In this document: in pieces, positions 6,315-12,162 of the stretch | How positions within the stretch are numbered: the stretch's first letter is position 1 | Layout of the letters: every line of letters begins with the position of its first letter | Assembly (NCBI GenBank): GCA_946183755.1 | Contig: CAMHCZ010000042.1 | Coordinates: 1-12,162 of the forward strand | Direction of reading: 5' to 3' | DNA length: 12,162 nt | Origin: an uncultured bacterium | GTDB lineage: Bacteria > Bacteroidota > Bacteroidia > Bacteroidales > Paludibacteraceae | The notes under the pieces: generated by a model | What the model was told of the DNA's origin: nothing | Database searches by the model: none | What the model saw: the letters and a program-made list of their open reading frames with translations, nothing else | Translations under genes and position numbers: made by a program

Positions 6315-9164
6315 CTACTCCGACATTTTGTCTTTAAGAAACTGCGCCGTGTACGACTCCTTGCACTTGAGCAAGTCCTCCGGCGTGCCTTCGAACACGA
6401 CGTTGCCGCCCTCTACTCCGCCTTCCGGACCCATGTCTATTATATGGTCGGCGCACTTTATCACGTCAAGGTTATGCTCTATGACGATGACCGTATGCCC
6501 CTTCTCCAGCAGACAGTCGAAAGCCTTCATCAGCGTCTTGACATCATGGACGTGAAGGCCCGTGGTAGGCTCGTCGAATATGAACACTGTCGAGTCCTTG
6601 CCCTCGCTGGAAATGAAGTAGGCAAGCTTGACACGCTGGCTCTCGCCGCCCGAAAGCGTGCTGCTGCTCTGCCCAAGCTTAATGTAGCCGATGCCGACAT
6701 CCTGCAGCGGACGCAGTTTCTGCACAATCTTGCGGCAAATCGGATTGCCGAGGTCCTCGCTGAAGAACTCAATAGCCTGGTTGACTGTCATCTCCAGCAC
6801 ATCGTATATGTTCTTGTCACGGTATTTCACCTCTAATATCTCAGGCTTGAAGCGCTGGCCGTGGCAGCTCTCGCACGGCAGCACAAGGTCCGCCATGAAC
6901 TGCATCTCGATAGTCACAGTGCCCTCGCCCTGGCATTCCTCGCATCGTCCGCCGTCCACGTTGAACGAGAAATGAGCCGCCGTGAAGTTCATCTGCTTGG
7001 ACAGCTGCTGCTCAGCGAAGAGTTTTCTTATCTCGTCGTATGCCTTGAGATACGTCACCGGATTTGAACGCGACGAGTGCCCTATCGGGTTCTGGTCAAC
7101 GAACTCCACATCGCTCGCAAGGCGCATGCTGCCGCTCAGCGTGCCGGAAGCCACCGGACGGTCCACCACACCGCCGTAGTAACGCTTCAGGGCGTTGTAG
7201 AACTCATCGCACACAAGCGACGACTTGCCGCTGCCGCTCACTCCAGTCACGACCGTCAGCACATTGAGAGGGAACTTAACGTCAACGCACTTGAGGTTGT
7301 TCTCGCAAGCGCCTTTCACCTCGATATAATTGCTCCAACGGCGACGGCTCTTAGGCGTTTCCACTTTCTCCTGACCTGTCAGATACTTCAGCGTGAACGA
7401 CTGTGAGGCAGCCGCCTTCATAGGCGTGATGTCGGACATGTTGCCGGCATAAACCACCTGCCCGCCGTTTCGTCCTGCGAACGGGCCGATGTCTATGATG
7501 TAGTCAGCCGCACGCATTATCTCCTCGTCGTGCTCCACGACAACAACAGTGTTGCCCAGCTGCTGCAGCTGACGAAGCACCTTGATAAGGCGGCCGGTGT
7601 CGCGCGGATGCAGTCCGATGCTCGGCTCGTCGAGAATGTAGAGCGAACCAACAAGGCTGCTGCCAAGCGATGTCGCGAGATTGATACGCTGGCTCTCTCC
7701 GCCCGAAAGCGAATTGCTCAACCGGTCAAGAGTCAGGTAGCCGAGTCCCACGTCAATGAGGAACTGCAGACGGTTATTTATTTCGACGAGAAGCCTTTTG
7801 GCTGTCTCGGCTTCGGACTTAGACAGTTTGAGCGACGCGAAGAGCTCCTTCAGCTCCGTCACTGGCAGCGAGACGAGCTCCGTTATCGAGCGTCCGCCCA
7901 CTTTGACGTACGAAGCCTCCTTCTTCAGTCGTGTGCCGCCGCAGACAGGACATACCGTCTTGCCACGGTAGCGCGCCAGCATCACACGATACTGTATCTT
8001 GTACTGGTTGTTCTGCACGAACTTGAAGAACTCGTTGATGCCGTGGAAATAAGGCGTGCCGTCCCAAAGCATTTTGCGCTCCTCGTCGGTGAGTTTGAAG
8101 TAGGGACGATGTATAGGGAAGCCGCTCTTCTCGGCGGACATTATGACCTCGTTTTTCCACTCGCCCATCACCTCGCCGCGCCAGCATGCCACAGCGTCGT
8201 CGAACACCGAGAGCGACTTGTTAGGCACAACGATGTTCTCGTCGATGCCCACGACCTTGCCGAAGCCCTGGCACTCAGGGCAAGCGCCTATCGGGTTATT
8301 AAAGTTGAACATCTGTTCGTTGGGCGTCTGGAATGTCATGCCGTCCGCCTCGAAACGCGCAGAGAATGTCTTTTTCTTAATGCCGCCGTCGATATACATC
8401 CACACCACGCAAGTGTCCTTGCCATCGTAGAACGCGCCCTCGATGGAGTCGGTCATACGGCTCACGGAAGCAGGTTCCGGATTGACAGAAAGGCGGTCCA
8501 CAACCAGCAGCATGTTTTTCTTGTTCTTCTCCACATAATCCTCGCCGTTCTCCAGCACCTCGCTTATCTTGAACACGCCTTCGCCCACCGCCACACGGCT
8601 GTAACCCTGCTGCGACAGCACCTCAAGCTGCTGCGAGAGCGTTCGTCCTTCCAGCGTCACTACAGGCGCCAGAAGCATAAGCTTGGTATTCTCGGGAAAA
8701 CTGAGAATGTACTTTATGACATCGTCCTTAGTGTGCTTCCTGACCTCCTCGCCCGACACCGGCGAAATCGTCTTGCCGACGCGAGCGAACAGCAGTTTCA
8801 TGTAGTCGTAAATCTCAGTGCTGGTGCCGACTGTGGAGCGAGGGTTGCGTGTGTTCACCTTCTGCTCTATGGCTATGGCAGGCGGTATGCCTTTAATGAA
8901 ATCGACCTCCGGCTTAGCCATGCTGCCGAGGAACTGGCGCGCATAAGCGGAAAGGCTCTCCACATAGCGGCGCTGTCCTTCGGCGTAAAGAGTGTCGAAC
9001 GCAAGCGACGACTTGCCGCTGCCCGAAAGTCCCGTTATGACAACGAACTTGCCACGAGGGATTTCCACATCGATATGCTTGAGGTTATGTACAGAAACTC
9101 CTTTGAGGATTATGTTTCCCGCGCTGCCGGGCATAATGTCAGAAGCCTTCTTCTTTGCTGCCAT
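6315..9164 (-). CDS. uvrA: Excinuclease ABC subunit UvrA
   Basis: 949 residues, close to the usual length. UvrA is the DNA-damage sensor of nucleotide excision repair; it works as a dimer, loads UvrB and uses ATP. Both ABC modules are complete: Walker A GLSGSGKSS at 45-53 and GVSGSGKSS at 641-649, signatures LSGGESQR at 486-493 and 837-844, and Walker B ILDEPSIGLH at 510-519 and IFDEPTTGLH at 862-871. The C-terminal zinc module is intact (Cys741, 744, 764, 767), and CPVC is present at 405-408. The first zinc module is not: only CPEC at 295-298 remains, and the earlier CxxC pair of E. coli UvrA is replaced by a Cys-free stretch near 266-292. The ATG at 9164 gives MAAKKKAS; an upstream in-frame extension to 9272 would add a hydrophobic leader and cross the promoter, so I reject it. 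The gene is divergent from the pectate lyase gene and convergent with the acyltransferase gene. Arg codons are mostly CGN, unlike the plus-strand run. Confidence 0.97.
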   Translation of the reverse strand: MAAKKKASDIMPGSAGNIILKGVSVHNLKHIDVEIPRGKFVVITGLSGSGKSSLAFDTLYAEGQRRYVESLSAYARQFLGSMAKPEVDFIKGIPPAIAIEQKVNTRNPRSTVGTSTEIYDYMKLLFARVGKTISPVSGEEVRKHTKDDVIKYILSFPENTKLMLLAPVVTLEGRTLSQQLEVLSQQGYSRVAVGEGVFKISEVLENGEDYVEKNKKNMLLVVDRLSVNPEPASVSRMTDSIEGAFYDGKDTCVVWMYIDGGIKKKTFSARFEADGMTFQTPNEQMFNFNNPIGACPECQGFGKVVGIDENIVVPNKSLSVFDDAVACWRGEVMGEWKNEVIMSAEKSGFPIHRPYFKLTDEERKMLWDGTPYFHGINEFFKFVQNNQYKIQYRVMLARYRGKTVCPVCGGTRLKKEASYVKVGGRSITELVSLPVTELKELFASLKLSKSEAETAKRLLVEINNRLQFLIDVGLGYLTLDRLSNSLSGGESQRINLATSLGSSLVGSLYILDEPSIGLHPRDTGRLIKVLRQLQQLGNTVVVVEHDEEIMRAADYIIDIGPFAGRNGGQVVYAGNMSDITPMKAAASQSFTLKYLTGQEKVETPKSRRRWSNYIEVKGACENNLKCVDVKFPLNVLTVVTGVSGSGKSSLVCDEFYNALKRYYGGVVDRPVASGTLSGSMRLASDVEFVDQNPIGHSSRSNPVTYLKAYDEIRKLFAEQQLSKQMNFTAAHFSFNVDGGRCEECQGEGTVTIEMQFMADLVLPCESCHGQRFKPEILEVKYRDKNIYDVLEMTVNQAIEFFSEDLGNPICRKIVQKLRPLQDVGIGYIKLGQSSSTLSGGESQRVKLAYFISSEGKDSTVFIFDEPTTGLHVHDVKTLMKAFDCLLEKGHTVIVIEHNLDVIKCADHIIDMGPEGGVEGGNVVFEGTPEDLLKCKESYTAQFLKDKMSE

Positions 9165-9189
9165 AGGGTAATATGCTTGAGTTAAACAA

Positions 9190-9197
9190 CAAAGATA
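9190..9197 (-). promoter_or_regulatory. -7 promoter box for uvrA
   Basis: On the minus strand this reads TATCTTTG, an exact TAnnTTTG match. Transcription would start near 9183, giving a leader of roughly 20 bases to the uvrA ATG. The region 19-21 bases further upstream is T-rich but has no exact TTTG. No LexA-like site was recognised in the 157-base divergent gap. Confidence 0.6.
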
Positions 9198-9278
9198 AAG
9201 CATAAACACAGAAAAAAGTACATGAAAAGCGACGATGGCTGTCACAAACTTTGCTAAAAAAAGAGAGGACATAAAATT

Positions 9279-9286
9279 TATTTTTG
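9279..9286 (+). promoter_or_regulatory. -7 promoter box for the pectate lyase gene
   Basis: TATTTTTG matches TAnnTTTG exactly and lies 35 bases before the ATG at 9322. A TTTG at 9250-9253 could be the -33 element, but the 25-base spacing is longer than the usual 19-21. The A/T-rich surroundings raise the chance of a random match. Confidence 0.45.
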
Positions 9287-9321
9287 TTCATTTGCTTATA
9301 AATGACAAAAACAGAATAAAA

Positions 9322-11022
9322 ATGAGACATAAAAGCAAATTAGCCGCATTGGCTGCAGCCGCATTATGCGGCAGCATCTGCATGGCTGCGCCAAAGGCAT
9401 TCCCTGGCGCTGAGGGATACGGACAGGACGTGACCGGCGGACGTGGCGGCAAAGTGATACATGTGACCAACCTGAACGACTCCGGCGAAGGCTCGCTGAG
9501 AGCGGCAATACAAGCAAGCGGGGCGAGGACAATCGTATTTGACGTTTCCGGCAAGATAGAGCTGGAGAGCAAGCTGCTCATATCCAACGGCGACGTGACC
9601 ATAGCCGGACAGACAGCGCCCGGCGACGGCATCTGCGTGAAGAACTACGACATGCAGGTGAATGCAGACAACGTGATAATCCGATTCATGAGATTCCGCC
9701 TCGGCACCGACCGCCCCGACTACGGCAAGACAGGCAGCATGACCGAGGAAGGATACTACATAGACCGCGACGCGACCTGGGGCAGAGACCACAAAAACAT
9801 AATCATAGACCACTGCTCGATGAGCTGGTGCACCGACGAGGCGGCGTCGTTCTACGGCAACACGAACTTCACAATGCAGTGGTGCATCATAGGCGAGAGC
9901 CTGCGCGGATCGCTACACCCCAAGGGCAACCACGGATACGGAGGCATCTGGGGCGGACAAGGCGCGACATTCCACCACAACCTGATAATACACAACGACA
10001 GCCGCAACCCGAGAATGTGCGGCTCGAGATACACCAACCGCCCAGACCTCGAGAAAGTGGACATAAGAAACAACGTGTTCTACAACTGGGGCTCGACCAA
10101 CAGCGGATACGCCGGCGAGGGCGGCAGCTACAATTTCGTGAACAACTACTACAAGTCCGGACCTGCCACCAAGAGCGGCATAAGATACAGAATCTTCGCG
10201 CCATCGGCCGACGACGGCACCAACACACAGCCTAAAGGCGTGTACGGCACATTCTACGTCAGCGGCAACTACATGGAAGGCAAGGGCGCCGACTGGGACT
10301 GGAGCGGCATAAACATAGACGCGAGAAACAACAGCGAGATGACTGAGGAAAAGATAAAGAGCACGACCGAATACGATATGGCGAGCGTAAGCACCGAGAC
10401 CGCAGCCAACGCATACACGAGCGTCCTGGGCTACGCCGGAGCGTCACTCAGCCGCGACGCCGTGGACGCACGTCTGGCAAGAGAGGCACGCGAGGGAAGC
10501 TACACCTACACCGGCTCTAAACTCGGCGGACTCGGCATAATCGACAGCCCGGACGACGTGGGCGGCTTCCCCGACTACAAGTCAGCCGCTGCGCCTGCCG
10601 ACACCGACCGCGACGGCATGCCGGACGCATGGGAGACGGCTAACGGACTGAACCCCAACGACGCGTCCGACCGCAACGGCACCAGCCTCAGCACCGAAGG
10701 CTACACCAACCTCGAGGTTTACATCAACTCGCTCGTGGAGGGTGTGATGGAGCGCACCGCGACAATATCGGCAGACGAGAGCAAGGGCTACGCCACCAAA
10801 GCCGACAACAGCATAGCCGACGACGGCAGCCGCTGCATCAGAATCATCGGCGAGGAGATTGTCGCTGACGGGGCGAGCAGCATAAGCATATACACCCCCG
10901 GCAGCACACTGATGGAGAAAGGGCGCAGTCCGCTGTCGTTCAGCAATATCCCTTGCGGCAGCTACGTGTCTGTGGCGGACTTCGGCAGCTTCACCAAGTC
11001 GCTCAAGTTCGCGAAGAGGTGA
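9322..11022 (+). CDS. Secreted pectate lyase (polysaccharide lyase family 1-like)
   Basis: 566 residues from the ATG at 9322; an earlier in-frame start at 9235 would bury the signal peptide behind 29 polar residues. Residues 1 to about 22 are a signal peptide ending near CMAA; the cysteines at 16 and 20 lack a proper lipobox. The mature part begins AFPGAEGYGQDVTGGRGG, the usual opening of pectate-lyase-like right-handed beta helices. It continues with SLRAAI (58-63), VTIAGQTAPGDGI (92-104), IIRFMRFRLGTD (119-130), IIIDHCSMSWCTDE (160-173) and NPRMCGSRY (229-237), which probably holds the catalytic arginine. The enzyme would cleave polygalacturonate by beta-elimination, usually with calcium. 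A DTDRDGMPDAWE segment at 427-438 resembles a calcium-binding EF-hand or thrombospondin-3-like loop. The last 50 or so residues look like a degenerate C-terminal sorting domain. No SusC/SusD genes are near, so a pectin-utilisation locus is not shown. Confidence 0.88.
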   Translation: MRHKSKLAALAAAALCGSICMAAPKAFPGAEGYGQDVTGGRGGKVIHVTNLNDSGEGSLRAAIQASGARTIVFDVSGKIELESKLLISNGDVTIAGQTAPGDGICVKNYDMQVNADNVIIRFMRFRLGTDRPDYGKTGSMTEEGYYIDRDATWGRDHKNIIIDHCSMSWCTDEAASFYGNTNFTMQWCIIGESLRGSLHPKGNHGYGGIWGGQGATFHHNLIIHNDSRNPRMCGSRYTNRPDLEKVDIRNNVFYNWGSTNSGYAGEGGSYNFVNNYYKSGPATKSGIRYRIFAPSADDGTNTQPKGVYGTFYVSGNYMEGKGADWDWSGINIDARNNSEMTEEKIKSTTEYDMASVSTETAANAYTSVLGYAGASLSRDAVDARLAREAREGSYTYTGSKLGGLGIIDSPDDVGGFPDYKSAAAPADTDRDGMPDAWETANGLNPNDASDRNGTSLSTEGYTNLEVYINSLVEGVMERTATISADESKGYATKADNSIADDGSRCIRIIGEEIVADGASSISIYTPGSTLMEKGRSPLSFSNIPCGSYVSVADFGSFTKSLKFAKR

Positions 11023-11060
11023 GAGAGGAGGAAACATTGTGAAACACACAAAATAATCAT

Positions 11061-12162
11061 ATGATGGAAGGCGAAAAATTCACAAACACCTCGATTACCA
11101 TTAAAGGTTTATTAGGATTAATCGAAGCGAAAGACATTGCTATACCTGAAATACAGCGACCTTTTGTATGGAAGAACAGTCAGGTGAGAGATCTTATAGA
11201 TTCTCTATATAAGGGTTATCCTACAGGATATGTCATCTTGTGGAAGAATCCTAATGTAAAATTGAAAGATGGCACCATTTCTTCTGGCAAGAAAGTGATT
11301 ATTGATGGTCAACAACGAATTACTGCATTGATGACGGCTATTGCTGCACAAAAAGTATTTAATAGTGATTTCAAGGAGACACGTGTCAAAATAGCATTTA
11401 ATCCTTTTGCTGCATTAGATTTTCAAAATGGGGACAGTGAAGCAGAGATATTCGCAGTGCAAACACCTGCGCATCTGAAAAGTAAACATTGGATTCCTGA
11501 TATAGCAGAGATATTTAGTACAAACTTCTCCTCCTGGACATTCATTCCGCAATATATTGAGCAAAACCCCGAAATGAGCGGTGATAATCTGCAGAAAGTA
11601 CTCAATCAATTGAAGGGTGTGGAGTCTACACAGATTGGTGTTATTGAGTTATCAGAGAAGTTAGATATAGATGTAGTCACAGACATTTTTATCCGCATTA
11701 ACTCAAAAGGCACACCTTTAAGTCAGGGTGATTTTGTTATGTCAAAGATGGCAGCGGATGAAACTCATGGAGGTAATACCCTTCGTAAACTAATAGACTA
11801 TTTTAGTCATCTGTCTGTCGTTCCAACTTATTACGAGTATATTAAGAACAACGACTCTGCTTTTGCCGCTACTCCATATTTGCAAAAACTCGCGTGGTTG
11901 GCTGATGATAAAGAGACAGTCTATGATCCAGGCTGTGATGATGTTATACGTGTCGCCTTTATGCATAAGCTAAAGAGGGCGAAGTTGGCAAACCTTGTTC
12001 AGTTGCTGACAGGTAGAGATTTTGAGACACGTGAGTTCAAAGAAGAAATAGTCGAAGACACCTTCAAAAAGATGTACGAAGGTGTTCTGAATGTAATCAG
12101 TCAGCATAATTTCACGCAATTCATGATAGCCATAAAATCAGCTGGTTTTATTTCGGAGAAAC
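11061..12162 (+). CDS. DUF262 (GmrSD-type) protein, 3' end beyond the window
   Basis: At least 367 codons are open to the window edge, so the protein is partial. The start is ATG at 11061 or the adjacent ATG at 11064. Hallmarks of the DUF262 N-terminal domain are IPEIQRPFVW at 28-37, DLIDSLYKGYPTGYVILW at 44-61, DGQQRITALMTAI at 82-94 and FIRINSKGTPLSQGDF at 210-225. The DGQQR motif belongs to a ParB-like nucleotide-binding fold. In GmrSD, a type IV restriction system against glucosylated-cytosine phage DNA, this domain hydrolyses nucleotide to drive a DUF1524 HNH nuclease. Whether a nuclease domain follows here cannot be seen. The gene lies 38 bases after the pectate lyase stop with no clear promoter. 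It is A+T-rich: by hand count about 38 of the first 103 codons end in T, against about 5 of 105 in the lipid kinase gene. This suggests horizontal gain. Family firm, defence role inferred. Confidence 0.85.
   Translation, partial: MMEGEKFTNTSITIKGLLGLIEAKDIAIPEIQRPFVWKNSQVRDLIDSLYKGYPTGYVILWKNPNVKLKDGTISSGKKVIIDGQQRITALMTAIAAQKVFNSDFKETRVKIAFNPFAALDFQNGDSEAEIFAVQTPAHLKSKHWIPDIAEIFSTNFSSWTFIPQYIEQNPEMSGDNLQKVLNQLKGVESTQIGVIELSEKLDIDVVTDIFIRINSKGTPLSQGDFVMSKMAADETHGGNTLRKLIDYFSHLSVVPTYYEYIKNNDSAFAATPYLQKLAWLADDKETVYDPGCDDVIRVAFMHKLKRAKLANLVQLLTGRDFETREFKEEIVEDTFKKMYEGVLNVISQHNFTQFMIAIKSAGFISEK

Noticed and set aside
7530..9185. A 551-codon open frame on the plus strand opposite uvrA
   Set aside because: It is exactly antisense in register to uvrA, so it stays open merely because uvrA avoids TTA, CTA and TCA codons. 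Its product is a low-complexity His/Arg/Leu/Ala-rich sequence with no domain, and uvrA is unmistakable.
9165..9272. N-terminal extension of uvrA to 9272 with a hydrophobic segment
   Set aside because: It would run through the predicted uvrA promoter, and UvrA proteins are cytoplasmic and normally begin close to the first ABC strand. ATG at 9164 is a far better start.
11027..11033. GGAGGAA as a Shine-Dalgarno site for the DUF262 gene
   Set aside because: It is about 28 bases before the ATG, too far to act. The GTG at 11039 that it could serve opens a frame of only five codons.

Overview
The window looks like chromosomal DNA of a Bacteroidota bacterium, most likely order Bacteroidales. The reasons are a DUF5686-type outer-membrane protein with a carboxypeptidase-like regulatory domain, a hemolysin/OlsB-type GNAT acyltransferase, a UvrA of the form I associate with this phylum, a Bacteroidales-style pectate lyase, promoter boxes matching TAnnTTTG, and A-rich leaders without clear Shine-Dalgarno sites. 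I cannot fix the genus. Prevotellaceae, Muribaculaceae and Bacteroidaceae all remain possible.

Layout. (1) 129-5139, plus strand: a three-gene run with gaps of 18 and 25 bases. It encodes a metal-dependent amidohydrolase, a secreted or outer-membrane DUF5686 protein that starts at TTG, and a diacylglycerol-kinase-family lipid kinase. A strong 12-bp hairpin terminator closes it. (2) 5253-6251, plus strand: a single GNAT/OlsB-like acyltransferase gene with its own promoter, which overlaps a perfect 16-bp palindrome, and its own terminator. (3) 6315-9164, minus strand: uvrA, converging on the acyltransferase. (4) 9165-9321: a divergent promoter region. (5) 9322-11022, plus strand: a secreted pectate lyase with a C-terminal calcium-loop segment. 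(6) 11061 to the window end, plus strand: the first 367 codons of a DUF262 (GmrSD-type) gene that runs off the edge.

How the genes fit together. The first four plus-strand genes share an envelope or lipid flavour (lipid kinase, acyltransferase, outer-membrane barrel), but no pathway can be proved from the sequence. uvrA is housekeeping DNA repair. The pectate lyase degrades plant pectin and stands alone, with no SusC/SusD partner in view. The DUF262 gene is related to nucleotide-dependent restriction and phage-defence proteins. Its base composition and codon use differ sharply from everything before it, so 11023-11060 probably marks the edge of an acquired, possibly defence-related, segment.

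Codon use varies by region. The genes at 129-5139 almost never end a codon in T and strongly prefer ATA for Ile and AGA/AGG for Arg. uvrA uses CGN for Arg and more T-ending codons. The DUF262 gene is T-rich at the third position. This bias explains most of the long overlapping open frames in the window, which I judge to be spurious. No rRNA, tRNA, CRISPR array or insertion sequence was seen.
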